Origin: Acidimicrobiia bacterium UBA5794
GTDB taxonomy: Bacteria > Actinomycetota > Acidimicrobiia > Spongiisociales > UBA5794
Reading direction: 5' to 3'
Assembly: GCA_002418265.1 (NCBI GenBank)
Contig: DIDS01000030.1
Location: forward strand, 6,115 to 70,114
DNA length: 64,000 nt
In this document: piece after piece, positions 1 through 8,293 of the stretch
Position numbering within the stretch: the stretch's first letter is position 1
Layout: each line of letters opens with the position of its first letter
Notes under the pieces: model-generated
Told to the model about the DNA's origin: nothing
Databases searched by the model: none
The model's input: only the letters and a program-made list of their open reading frames with translations
Translations under genes and position numbers: made by a program

Positions 1-1
1 A

Positions 2-409
2 GGTCAGGTAGCCAAGATCGCCAACCAGATTATCGTCGCAACAACTATCGGAGGCGTCGCAGAGGCTTTGCTGCTCACAATCGCTGCTGGACTCGATCCC
101 GAGATCGTCAGGAAGGCTCTCGCGGGAGGGTTCGCGGACTCAAGGATACTCGAAGAACACGGTCGCAGAATGATAGACCGTAACTTCACTCCGGGCGGTT
201 CTGTCGACGTGCAACTGAAGGACCTCAATATCGCGCTTGCAAAAGCACGTGAGCTTCGCCTTCTGCTTCCACTCACTGAGGAAGTCACCAGACTGTTCCA
301 GACAATGGCCGATGCCGGGGAGAACGACATCGATCATTCCGCGCTGTTTCTCGAGCTGGAGCGGATGAAAGACGGATACAAGGATCCGAGCTCCGACCCG
401 CACCGGTAG
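2..409 (+). CDS. beta-hydroxyacid dehydrogenase, C-terminal part (cut by window edge)
   Basis: An open frame runs from the window edge to a TAG at 407-409 and encodes about 135 residues. The sequence matches the all-helical C-terminal domain of the 3-hydroxyisobutyrate / tartronate-semialdehyde / L-threonate dehydrogenase family: the catalytic-lysine helix region (KIANQ near the start), then the AGLDPE turn and a closing helix ending in ELERMKDGYKD. The N-terminal Rossmann domain lies outside the window. Family members reduce or oxidise beta-hydroxyacids with NAD(P). Next to an apionate-type locus that should release glycolate, a tartronate-semialdehyde reductase role is possible, but the sequence does not settle the substrate. 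Confidence 0.85.
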   Translation, partial: GQVAKIANQIIVATTIGGVAEALLLTIAAGLDPEIVRKALAGGFADSRILEEHGRRMIDRNFTPGGSVDVQLKDLNIALAKARELRLLLPLTEEVTRLFQTMADAGENDIDHSALFLELERMKDGYKDPSSDPHR

Positions 410-493
410 ATCTGTCCCTATTGTTTCGCCACAGTGTGGCATCTCCGACACATCTGTGACGTGATCTCGACAGATTGCGTTGCGGGATCACCC

Positions 494-1163
494 ATGCGCG
501 TTCACATAGTCACCAGGACCAAGTTCGTCGGTCTCGCTGTATCCGTGGCAGTCGTTGCTTCGCCATGCGCGTCGACCGCCGGTGGGGGGCATGAGGGAAT
601 CCACCCAGCCACCTTTCACCGGTGATACTCGAAGCCGATCAATGGTTGGGCGATGTGGCACCCGTATTGCTAGTCAACGTTGCCAGTGATGTCGGCGCCT
701 ATCCCCTTTCAGGTCTTGATGTGGCACGAGATCGTGAACGACACTGCCAGCGTCCTTGCTTGCGAGGTGTTGCAGCAGATTCCCGCATCAACGGTTTCGT
801 GGAGCACCTTTATGAAGTCACGACCAGACGCCAAGGTGCTGGATCAGAATCGAACAGGGTTCGAACGCGCCGACGAAACGAATCCTTATATCAGCCTCGA
901 CAATCCGAACGGCCAACCATGTTGTTCAACGGCGACGTTGCTACTCGCGCCAGGAAATAAAGCGTATCGTCGCGATAGAGAACGATGACGTAATCATAAC
1001 CCTCAGTGCGGCGACCCACGGGAAACTGGTGGATAGCAGGCTCGATCCCTTGACGTTTGCGTACCCGTTCTGGCTCTCTTGGGACGCCTTCCGACCGGAT
1101 ACTGAGCTGATAGATGGACTGTGCCACGAGGGGCGGACTCGGGGCCCGCTAGTTCGGGGGTGA
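494..1163 (+). pseudogene. decayed DUF3179 (secreted protein) gene
   Basis: Pieces of a DUF3179 protein lie in order but in changing frames. A signal-peptide-like start is at 494. EADQWLGDVAPVLLV follows at about 625-680, then QVLMWHEIVNDT in another frame at about 712-750. PASTVSWSTFMKSRPDAKVL and TNPYISLDNPNGQP come next at about 780-920. A third frame gives the terminal FWLSWDAFRPDTELI at about 1066-1110, closing at a TGA at 1161-1163. In intact relatives a segment with a CPLCN motif follows the WHEIVNDT block; here it is missing, so there is an internal deletion as well as frameshifts. No single frame could give a working protein. The family assignment is from remembered motif order, not a search. 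Confidence 0.7.
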
Positions 1164-1210
1164 CCCCGCAAGCAAATCTCCAGCCACACCTTCACATCTG
1201 GATGCCGCCT

Positions 1211-1253
1211 GATGTGAACTGACCGAGGCTCAAGTCCCCGGCCAGTTCACATC
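1211..1253 (-). terminator. hairpin downstream of the solute-binding protein gene
   Basis: An 18-bp inverted repeat with a 7-nt loop starts 11 bp after the stop codon of the minus-strand gene. Two arm positions are A-C mismatches if read from the plus strand but G-U pairs on the minus-strand transcript, so the fold is complete only for the minus strand. No U-tract follows. This fits a factor-independent-like or attenuating hairpin ending the binding-protein transcript. Confidence 0.6.
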
Positions 1254-1264
1254 GCAGGCAAGGC

Positions 1265-2788
1265 TCAGCGCGATAGCCCGAGACTCTCCACCGTTGTTTC
1301 AACGGATGAGCCCGGCAGATCGAGATACGCGAGCCAGGACTTGCTGGCAGCATCGACACCAATCTCGTCGGTGATCCGGTCCCACTCGGCAGCCGCAGCA
1401 TCGAGCGCGGACTGTGGATCGGTACCCGCCCAGATCGCGGTCATCGCCTGGTCGATCGCTGCGTTGTATTCGGATGCTCCCGGGATAACGAGATCAATCA
1501 AAGCGACGTTTGCTGCATCTTCGAGAACTTTGAGGTACTCGGCGGCATCTGGCCACAAGCTCGCGTACTCCTTGCTGTCATAGTGTGACAGTCTGTACGG
1601 ATCACGCAGGGCCGTATCGAGCTGAACGCGTTGGAGCGAGATCTCTGGACTCGTCAACCATTGAATGAACAAGTATGCAGCTTCCTTTGCATCCGAATCC
1701 GCAGACACAGCAAGATTGAACGCGCCAGCGTGTTCACCGTGCCCTCCAGGCATCACAGCGTAACCGGTAACGTCCCTGACCTGTGATTTGGGAAGGAAGG
1801 ATAGGTTTTCATTTCCCTCGGTCCCGTAGGCCGCCGCCCACCGCCCAAGTGGTGCCCAGAATGTCGTCATGGCCAGCTTCCCTTCGAGGAACGAACCGAA
1901 TGCGTCGAACGTACCGAACGATTCGGCTCCAGGAGGGCCAGCAGCGTTCTGGGCGAGCATCTGTTCGGCGGTCAGAATCGCGGCCGGCGAGTTGATCATT
2001 GCACGCATGTTGTTGTCAATGTCAAATGGAATACCACCGTTCGCACGGAACTGCTGCAAGAACAACATGTCGTTGTCGGCATTACGCCATGTTGCCCATC
2101 CGTATACATCCGGCCCCATCTGATCGCTGATGAACTGGGCTACTTCAGAGAGGTCGTCCCAGGTCTTTGGAACTTCAAGTATCTTGCCCTTCTCATCCTG
2201 GAAAGCCGCCTGTAGGTCTGGATTCTCGAAGATGTCCTTGCGATAGTACAGAATCAGAACGTCGCCATCGTCGAACAGTCCATACCGCTTGCCTTGGTAT
2301 TCACTGAGGCCGCTATAAAGAGGGTGATAGTCGTCTAGATCGGCCTGCACCATGTATTTGGCGACGAAGTCGTCGATCGGATCGATCACGCCTCCCGACA
2401 CGAAGTCGGGCATGATCGATGGAAAGAGACTGATGACATCGAACGAACTTCCTCCCGCGAGATGGTCGGCCACGGGCGTCGAAAACAATGTAGCATGATC
2501 GAGCTCAATGACGTTGATCTTGATGCCAGTGAGGGCCTCCCACTTCGGCCCCGAAAACGTAAGCGGATCGATGGCCTGCAGACCCCCTTCCCACGTCACA
2601 TCGAGCGTGATGCCACTGTATTGCTGAGCTTCGGCGACAGCGATCTCGGCTGACGTCATACCGCTTCTGTCCGCCGTTGTGGTGTCACTGCTCGTGGCCG
2701 CCGTTGTGGTGGTGTCTTCAGCATTGGTTTCCGAGCATGCAGTCGCAACCAGCGCGAGAACCGCGATCACGACCAACACACGGACCAT
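1265..2788 (-). CDS. ABC transporter sugar-type solute-binding lipoprotein
   Basis: This encodes a predicted 507-residue extracellular binding protein of family 1. The chosen ATG at 2788 starts MVRVLVVIAVLALVATAC, a lipoprotein signal peptide whose lipobox cysteine is residue 18. The open frame runs further upstream but has no signal peptide there. An acidic Thr/Ser-rich linker follows, then a typical carbohydrate-binding fold (for example the PKTWDDLSEVAQF, GYAVMPGGHGEH and AAYLFIQWL segments). It is transcribed divergently from the SDR and permease genes across a 213-bp gap carrying a palindrome. It presumably delivers substrate to the permeases at 3.8-5.6 kb. The apionate or apiose ligand is inferred only from neighbours. 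Confidence 0.88.
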   Translation of the reverse strand: MVRVLVVIAVLALVATACSETNAEDTTTTAATSSDTTTADRSGMTSAEIAVAEAQQYSGITLDVTWEGGLQAIDPLTFSGPKWEALTGIKINVIELDHATLFSTPVADHLAGGSSFDVISLFPSIMPDFVSGGVIDPIDDFVAKYMVQADLDDYHPLYSGLSEYQGKRYGLFDDGDVLILYYRKDIFENPDLQAAFQDEKGKILEVPKTWDDLSEVAQFISDQMGPDVYGWATWRNADNDMLFLQQFRANGGIPFDIDNNMRAMINSPAAILTAEQMLAQNAAGPPGAESFGTFDAFGSFLEGKLAMTTFWAPLGRWAAAYGTEGNENLSFLPKSQVRDVTGYAVMPGGHGEHAGAFNLAVSADSDAKEAAYLFIQWLTSPEISLQRVQLDTALRDPYRLSHYDSKEYASLWPDAAEYLKVLEDAANVALIDLVIPGASEYNAAIDQAMTAIWAGTDPQSALDAAAAEWDRITDEIGVDAASKSWLAYLDLPGSSVETTVESLGLSR

Positions 2789-2912
2789 CAGTCGTCCTTG
2801 TCGTCGCCTTGTCTCTAGTGTCCGTAGCACGATGTTCCTCCAATGGAGCGCCGCATAGGCGTAGTAGCTTGTGTAATGGGAGCAGACCTCGTATTGTCTC
2901 TGATGGTCTACT

Positions 2913-2928
2913 TGTATGATTGCATACA
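2913..2928. promoter_or_regulatory. candidate operator palindrome in divergent promoter region
   Basis: TGTATG-ATTG-CATACA is a perfect 6-4-6 inverted repeat midway between the divergent binding-protein and SDR genes. Its size and TGTAT half-site resemble operators of GntR/FCD-type catabolic repressors. No regulator gene is in the window, so the binding partner is unknown. Confidence 0.4.
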
Positions 2929-3001
2929 GTAGCACATATGCTTTAGCGGTGCAAGAAGTCGGACCGAGGACGCAGACTTCAACCTTATCTGGAGGACTGA
3001 A

Positions 3002-3757
3002 ATGACAAGTGCAACCGGCGTCGCATTGATCACAGGAGGAGCATCCGGAATCGGGGCGGCGACCGCAGCTCGTTTCGCGCGGGATGGAAATCGCGTGGTG
3101 ATCGCTGACATCGACGAGGCCCAGGCACAATCGGTAGCCGCCACGATCGGTGAACATGGTGGTACGTGCGTTTCCTACGGCGTCGATCTCACCGATCTCA
3201 GTTCTGTAGTTGAGCTCGTAGAAGCAACGGTATCCAGATTCGGGTCGCTGAGCACTCTCTTCAACTCGGCCGGCATCCTGGAGCCCGGAACCGCTACCGA
3301 GATAACCCTCGCTTCGTGGAATCGCACGATTTCGGTCAACGTGACCGGGACTTTCCATGCCTGTCGAGCAGCCATTCCCGCAATATTGGCCTATGGCGGA
3401 GGGGCAATCATCAACACGTCGTCATCAACCGGTGCCCATGACGCTATCGGAGGGCTGGTCAGCTATGTGACATCCAAAGGTGGCGTGACAATGCTGACCA
3501 AGGCGCTGGCTATCGATTATGCGGCCGATGGGATCAGAGTCAACGCTATCGCTCCGGGGCCGACCGACACACCGATGCTTCGCACTGCGGTCCCAGGCAA
3601 GCACGACCGGGAGGAGTTCGCAGGGACCATTCCGATGAAGAGATTGGGGCGACCCGAGGAAATCGCTGCGGTCGTTTCGTTCCTCGCATCGAGCGATGCC
3701 AGCTTCATCACCGGTGCAGTGATACCCGTAGACGGTGGTCAGACGGCGCATGTCTGA
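3002..3757 (+). CDS. short-chain dehydrogenase/reductase (SDR)
   Basis: A 251-aa classical SDR. The nucleotide-binding motif GGASGIGAATA is at residues 11-21. The NSAG-type motif, the catalytic serine stretch INTSSSTG and the active-site pair in SYVTSKGG (Tyr-x3-Lys) are all present, and it ends in the usual VDGG segment. A strong GGAGG ribosome site sits 8 bp before the ATG. It heads the plus-strand catabolic genes, so it probably oxidises the transported sugar or polyol, for example apiose to its lactone or acid, before the apionate enzymes act. That substrate is inferred from position: the described apiose dehydrogenase belongs to a different family (Gfo/Idh/MocA). Confidence 0.9.
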   Translation: MTSATGVALITGGASGIGAATAARFARDGNRVVIADIDEAQAQSVAATIGEHGGTCVSYGVDLTDLSSVVELVEATVSRFGSLSTLFNSAGILEPGTATEITLASWNRTISVNVTGTFHACRAAIPAILAYGGGAIINTSSSTGAHDAIGGLVSYVTSKGGVTMLTKALAIDYAADGIRVNAIAPGPTDTPMLRTAVPGKHDREEFAGTIPMKRLGRPEEIAAVVSFLASSDASFITGAVIPVDGGQTAHV

Positions 3758-3790
3758 CGGCCACCCTCTCCGAGAATCAGAGGCCGCTTG

Positions 3791-4756
3791 GTGCTACACG
3801 CTCCCGAGGAGGAATTGATCGATGCCGCTACCGACAAAGCCGATACAGACATGACTTCGACCACACCGCAGCGTGGACATGGGCTCCGCCAAGCAGATAG
3901 ACGATGGGGAAGAATTCTCGTAGCGCCTACTGTGGTCCTGCTGATCGTCGCCAGCATCATCCCGCTCATCTACTCCGTGTGGGCGTCACTGGTAACGCAC
4001 AATCTGAGAGTCAGTGGGCATCCTTTCGTTGGCCTCGACAACTACACGGCAGTACTGTCCGATCCTGTCTTTCGTTCCGAGCTGATCTTCACCTTTGCTA
4101 TGGCAGCAACGGTGACCATCATCGAGGTTGGTCTTGGGCTGATACTCGCTCTGATTCTCAGTCAGAGGTCCAAAGCATGGAGACGTATCATGATTCCGCT
4201 GATCGTCGCCCCGATGTTCATCAGCAGTGTGGTCGTTGGGCAAATATGGCGACTCTTCTCTGCAAGAACGTTTGGACCGTTGAACCACTATCTCGGGTTG
4301 GTGACAGGGACCGACGTGACCATCGACTGGTTGGTAACGACGCCGTGGAACATGATCACCATCGCCGTCGCCGACGTGTGGCAATGGACGGCACTCACGT
4401 TTCTTATCATCTTCGCTGGCTTGACTGGGATAGACCAGCAGGTTCTCGAAGCGGCCGAGGTTGACGGTGCGAACAAGTGGAACAGACTCCGCTATGTAAC
4501 ACTCCCGCTAATGGCTCCGGCGCTCGCTACCGCAGCCTTCTTCCGCTTCGCAGACGCACTGAGGTTGTACGACAAGATCGTTGTACTTACCGGTGGCGGA
4601 CCCGGGCGTGCGACAAGCACGATCTCGTTCTATCTCGTGGAGAAAGGATTCAGTGGATCGTTCAACCTCGCATTGAGCGCTGCAGCAAGTTGGATCTTCC
4701 TCATCTTGATCTCCCTGATGTTCTATCGGATTATCCAAAGGAGGGTCCTGGCATGA
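3791..4756 (+). CDS. ABC transporter permease, MalF/UgpA type
   Basis: An inner-membrane permease with six predicted membrane segments and the EAA loop EAAEVDGANKWNRLRYVTLP near the C-terminus, which contacts an ATPase. The start is uncertain. GTG 3791 has AGAGG 7 bp upstream. ATG 3851 begins a more usual N-terminus just before the first membrane segment. A strong AGGAGG at 3807-3812 is best spaced for an out-of-frame ATG at 3822, whose 10-codon ORF ends in a TGA overlapping ATG 3851. The gene overlaps the next one by ATGA. No ABC ATPase gene is nearby, so a shared MsmK/UgpC-like ATPase is likely used. Confidence 0.88.
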   Translation: MLHAPEEELIDAATDKADTDMTSTTPQRGHGLRQADRRWGRILVAPTVVLLIVASIIPLIYSVWASLVTHNLRVSGHPFVGLDNYTAVLSDPVFRSELIFTFAMAATVTIIEVGLGLILALILSQRSKAWRRIMIPLIVAPMFISSVVVGQIWRLFSARTFGPLNHYLGLVTGTDVTIDWLVTTPWNMITIAVADVWQWTALTFLIIFAGLTGIDQQVLEAAEVDGANKWNRLRYVTLPLMAPALATAAFFRFADALRLYDKIVVLTGGGPGRATSTISFYLVEKGFSGSFNLALSAAASWIFLILISLMFYRIIQRRVLA

Positions 4757-5595
4757 ATGCCGATCGAAAAAGATGGGTCCGAATCAAACCCACGTATGTT
4801 GTGGGTTCGCTCGTGTTGGTTGTCTATGGCCTTTTTGTGCTTATTCCGTTCCTCTGGACAGCGACCATAGCGTTCAAGCCACCCGAGGACTTTGTGTCCA
4901 CTCCCCCGCGAATTCTGCCGAGCGCACCCACCTTCGTGCACTTCAAGTCACTCAATGGCCTCAACGCATGGACAGGACTTCGCAACAGTCTTATAGTCTC
5001 CTTGGCATCCTCAACGATCTCCGTCGTTTTTGGATCCGTGGCGGGATACGCGATTGCGCGATACAAAACTGGCGGACGAAACTTCTCGTTCTGGTTGATT
5101 TCCCAGCGGCTGATGCCACCCCTTGCCATTCTCGTGCCGATCTTCCTCCTCGTCAACACCGTTGGACTTGTGGACAACCTGATCGGACTAACCCTGATAT
5201 ATAGCGTCTTCACCATCACGTTCACCGCGTGGGTGGTCCGGAGCTTCTACATCATGATCCCCGATGACTATGAGCAGGCAGCCCGCATCGATGGAGCAAA
5301 CCGCGTTCAAGTGCTTTGGCACATAATGCTGCCGCTTGGCGTCCCTGCCATCCTTGCCGGCGGAGCGTTTGCGTTCGTCGTCTCATTCACCGAGTTCCTC
5401 TTCGCATCCATCTTGACACGCACCAAGTCCACTACTCTCCCTGTCGTCATCTCTCACATGCTCGGTGTTCAGGCCACATTCCTCGGTCCCCTCGCCGCGA
5501 TGGTGCTCATATCCGCAGTCCCGGCAGTTCTGATCGGTCTGCTGTTTTACAGACACGCCGTTACGGGATTGTCAATGGGTGGAGTAAAAGGTTGA
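4753..5595 (+). CDS. ABC transporter permease, MalG/UgpE type
   Basis: A 280-aa partner permease whose ATG overlaps the stop of the previous permease (ATGA at 4753-4756), so the two are translationally coupled. The first membrane segment (VVGSLVLVVYGLFVLIPFLW) follows a short basic N-terminus. The EAA loop is present as QAARIDGANRVQVLWHIMLP. It forms the heterodimeric channel with the upstream permease and takes substrate from the lipoprotein at 1.3-2.8 kb. The cognate ATPase is missing here. The RuBisCO-like gene starts 2 bp after its stop, which ties transport to the catabolic enzymes. Confidence 0.9.
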   Translation: MNADRKRWVRIKPTYVVGSLVLVVYGLFVLIPFLWTATIAFKPPEDFVSTPPRILPSAPTFVHFKSLNGLNAWTGLRNSLIVSLASSTISVVFGSVAGYAIARYKTGGRNFSFWLISQRLMPPLAILVPIFLLVNTVGLVDNLIGLTLIYSVFTITFTAWVVRSFYIMIPDDYEQAARIDGANRVQVLWHIMLPLGVPAILAGGAFAFVVSFTEFLFASILTRTKSTTLPVVISHMLGVQATFLGPLAAMVLISAVPAVLIGLLFYRHAVTGLSMGGVKG

Positions 5596-5597
5596 CA

Positions 5598-6893
5598 ATG
5601 AGCCATCCGATAGAAGTGGTCGGCAACTCATCGCTCGATGCGCCGACGGCCAGAACCGACCGCATCGAAGCCGACTACGTTCTCGAGACGATGCTCGATC
5701 CATATGACGTAGCCGAGCTCATGGCTGGCGAGCAATCAAGCGGCACCTTTGTTACACTACCAACGGAAACACCTGAGCTGAGGCAACGGGTCGCTGCGCG
5801 CGTTGAGTCCCTGACACATCTCGATGAGGTGCCCGTCGCCTCGTCCAGAAATCGAAGGGACGAGAGTCACACCCGGGTCGGACTCACCCTCTCGTGGTCG
5901 TTGGATAGTGTCGATGTGTCTCTGCCGAATGTCATGGCCACGGTCGCAGGCAATCTCTTCGAGCTCAATCAGGTGAGAGCCTTACGTATCGTCGACCTGC
6001 GCCTTCCTGACAGTTTCGCTTCTGCATACGCCGGACCAGCGTTCTCGATTGAGGGAACCCGACGGCTCACTGGCGTGCACGGCCGGCCGATCATTGGGAC
6101 GATCGTCAAGCCGAGTGTTGGACTCACACCTGAAGAAACAGGGGATCTTGTACAAGAATTGTGCGACGCAGGAATCGACTTCATCAAGGATGATGAGCTA
6201 CAGGCGGACGCGCCCTTGAACCGGTTCAAGGAACGGGCACGGTTCGTGATGCGAGCGATCAACGAACATGCCGAACGAACAGGCAAGAAAGTGATGTATG
6301 CGTTCAACGTAACCGGAGATCTCGAACAGATTCGTCGGAGGCACAATACCGTCGTCGACCTCGAGGGCACCTGCATCATGGCAAGCCTCAATTCTGTCGG
6401 CCTCGTTGGGATGATCGAACTTGGACGTTTCGCCGAAGTACCAATTCACGGTCATCGGAATGGTTGGGGCTATCTCTCGCGGTGCCCCACCATCGGATGG
6501 TCGTACACCGCGTGGCAGAAATTCTGGCGGTTGGCAGGAGTCGATCATCTGCATGTCAATGGCCTCGACTCAAAATTCGCCGAGAGCAATGAAAGCGTTG
6601 TCGCATCGGCGAAAGAGTGCCTCACACCGATGTTCGACTCGAGCCCGTGTCTCGCAATGCCCGTGTTCTCGTCGGGACAGACGGTCCGCCAGCCGCCCGC
6701 AACGTATGCTGCGTTGGGATCCAATGACCTCATCTACGCGGCAGGAGGGGCTGTGATGGCGCACCCCGACGGCCCCGGTGCTGGCGTCGCAAGCTTGAGA
6801 GACGCATGGCACGCGGCGATGACCGGGACTCCACTCGACACCTATTCACTCGACCATCCACCTCTCGCCAGGGCACTCGAGGCGTTCATGTGA
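5598..6893 (+). CDS. oiaX: RuBisCO-like protein, 3-oxo-isoapionate-4-phosphate transcarboxylase/hydrolase type
   Basis: A 431-aa protein of the RuBisCO large-chain superfamily. The first catalytic lysine lies in GTIVKPSVGL (about residue 169). The metal-site block is FIKDDE at about 195-200, with the carbamylation-type lysine and acidic ligands kept. PIHGHRNGWG (about 282) replaces the HAHRA loop of true RuBisCO, and HLHVNGLDSKF (about 317) aligns with the phosphate loop. These changes make CO2 fixation unlikely. In the described D-apionate route, OiaX splits 3-oxo-isoapionate 4-phosphate into 3-phosphoglycerate and glycolate. The kinase and ApnO-type genes directly downstream support that role over methionine-salvage RLPs. 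The subfamily call rests mainly on context. Confidence 0.8.
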   Translation: MSHPIEVVGNSSLDAPTARTDRIEADYVLETMLDPYDVAELMAGEQSSGTFVTLPTETPELRQRVAARVESLTHLDEVPVASSRNRRDESHTRVGLTLSWSLDSVDVSLPNVMATVAGNLFELNQVRALRIVDLRLPDSFASAYAGPAFSIEGTRRLTGVHGRPIIGTIVKPSVGLTPEETGDLVQELCDAGIDFIKDDELQADAPLNRFKERARFVMRAINEHAERTGKKVMYAFNVTGDLEQIRRRHNTVVDLEGTCIMASLNSVGLVGMIELGRFAEVPIHGHRNGWGYLSRCPTIGWSYTAWQKFWRLAGVDHLHVNGLDSKFAESNESVVASAKECLTPMFDSSPCLAMPVFSSGQTVRQPPATYAALGSNDLIYAAGGAVMAHPDGPGAGVASLRDAWHAAMTGTPLDTYSLDHPPLARALEAFM

Positions 6894-8293
6894 TGGCACC
6901 CGCACGGTCAGCCGCTCTTCCCGATGGACAGGTCGTGGCGTGGTACGGCGACGACCTCACAGGCGCGGCTGCAGTGCTTGAGGTTCTTGCGTCGGCAGGC
7001 ATGGCATCAGTTCTGTTCATGGATATTCCGACCGAGGAGGAACTGGCACCGTATGCGTCATGGCCCGGAATCGGTATCGCTGGCACGGCCAGACATCGAG
7101 ATCCCCTGTGGATGGACGCTCACCTACCTGAGGTGTTCAAATTTCTATCAAGCCTTTCCGCGCCGATCGCCCACTACAAAGTGTGTTCGACGTTCGACTC
7201 ATCTCCCGAAGTCGGTTCGATCGGCAAGGCGTTCGAGCTCGCGCAGCCCATGCTCGGCGGGGAGTGGACGCCGTTACTTGTCGCTGCTCCACCTATTGGC
7301 AGATATCAGAGCTTTGGCAATCTGTTCGCCGCCGCCGACGGCGTTATCTATCGGTTGGACCGCCATCCAACGATGAGCAGGCATCCAGTAACTCCCATGC
7401 ACGAGGCCGATCTGCGGGTGCATCTTGCTGCACAGACAGGTACGTCTATCGGTCTCGTTGACTCCGTGTCCCTGAACACGGGGCGTGCCTTGGACACCCT
7501 CCAGCGTGAAATCAATGCGGGCGGCCGCATCATCTCTCTTGACGTCACCGACGATGCCATGCTGCTCGAGGTGGGGCAACTCATATGGGAGACCAGAGGT
7601 GATCGCATCCTTGCGATCGGTTCCCAAGGAGTCGAGTACGCACTGGTTCGCTACTGGCACGAGATGGGCCTGATCGAAGGCGAAGCTCCACCGGTCGATC
7701 TTGAACCAGCAAAGCGGTTCGCTGCCGTGTCGGCGTCTGTGTCGCCTGTCACTGCTTCCCAGATCGACAGGGCAGGTAAACAAGGCTTCGAACTGATAAG
7801 AATGGACGTTGCCGCATCAATCGACACGATGGAATGGACACTCGAAATTGACGACGTCTCCAGTCGAGCGGTGGAGTGCATCGAGGCCGGCGGAAGCCCG
7901 ATTGTGTATACAGCGCTTGGCCCGGACGATCCCAGTGTCTCTGCTCTGAGTATCGAGATAGATGCTTCTGGGAACTCGGCAGCTGCCATTCGCGAGCGAA
8001 TCGGCATCGGTTTGGGCCAGGTCCTCAATCAACTCATCGTAGAAGCCGAGATCACACGATGTGCCGTCGTTGGCGGGGATACATCAGGACATGTGACGCG
8101 GGCGATCGGCGTACGCACGTTGACCTTCCTTGCCCCGATGGGCCATGCGACGTCAATGATGGCTGCCGACACCGGGTCTGGCCGCAGTCCGATGCTCGAA
8201 TACACGCTCAAAGGAGGCCAGATGGGGTCAGTCGACTTCTTCGAAGCAGTCAGGGGTCTCGAAAGCAGCTCACGAAAGGAGCGCAGGACATGA
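6893..8293 (+). CDS. oiaK: DUF1537 four-carbon acid-sugar kinase, 3-oxo-isoapionate kinase type
   Basis: A 466-aa two-domain kinase. The N-terminal domain opens with WYGDDLTGAAAVLEVLASAG, the substrate-side signature of DUF1537 kinases. The C-terminal nucleotide domain carries AVVGGDTSGHVTRAIG. ATG 6893 overlaps the RLP stop (TGATG), and GTG 6890 is an alternative. Family members phosphorylate oxo-tetronates and related acids at the terminal hydroxyl. Between an RLP and an ApnO-type gene, the likely substrate is 3-oxo-isoapionate, giving the 4-phosphate used by the RLP. An oxo-tetronate kinase of threonate catabolism is the alternative. Confidence 0.8.
   Translation: MAPARSAALPDGQVVAWYGDDLTGAAAVLEVLASAGMASVLFMDIPTEEELAPYASWPGIGIAGTARHRDPLWMDAHLPEVFKFLSSLSAPIAHYKVCSTFDSSPEVGSIGKAFELAQPMLGGEWTPLLVAAPPIGRYQSFGNLFAAADGVIYRLDRHPTMSRHPVTPMHEADLRVHLAAQTGTSIGLVDSVSLNTGRALDTLQREINAGGRIISLDVTDDAMLLEVGQLIWETRGDRILAIGSQGVEYALVRYWHEMGLIEGEAPPVDLEPAKRFAAVSASVSPVTASQIDRAGKQGFELIRMDVAASIDTMEWTLEIDDVSSRAVECIEAGGSPIVYTALGPDDPSVSALSIEIDASGNSAAAIRERIGIGLGQVLNQLIVEAEITRCAVVGGDTSGHVTRAIGVRTLTFLAPMGHATSMMAADTGSGRSPMLEYTLKGGQMGSVDFFEAVRGLESSSRKERRT

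Noticed and set aside
2789..3358. Upstream extension of the minus-strand binding-protein frame
   Set aside because: It lies opposite the SDR gene and reads unlike a protein; the lipoprotein signal peptide at 2788 fixes the start.
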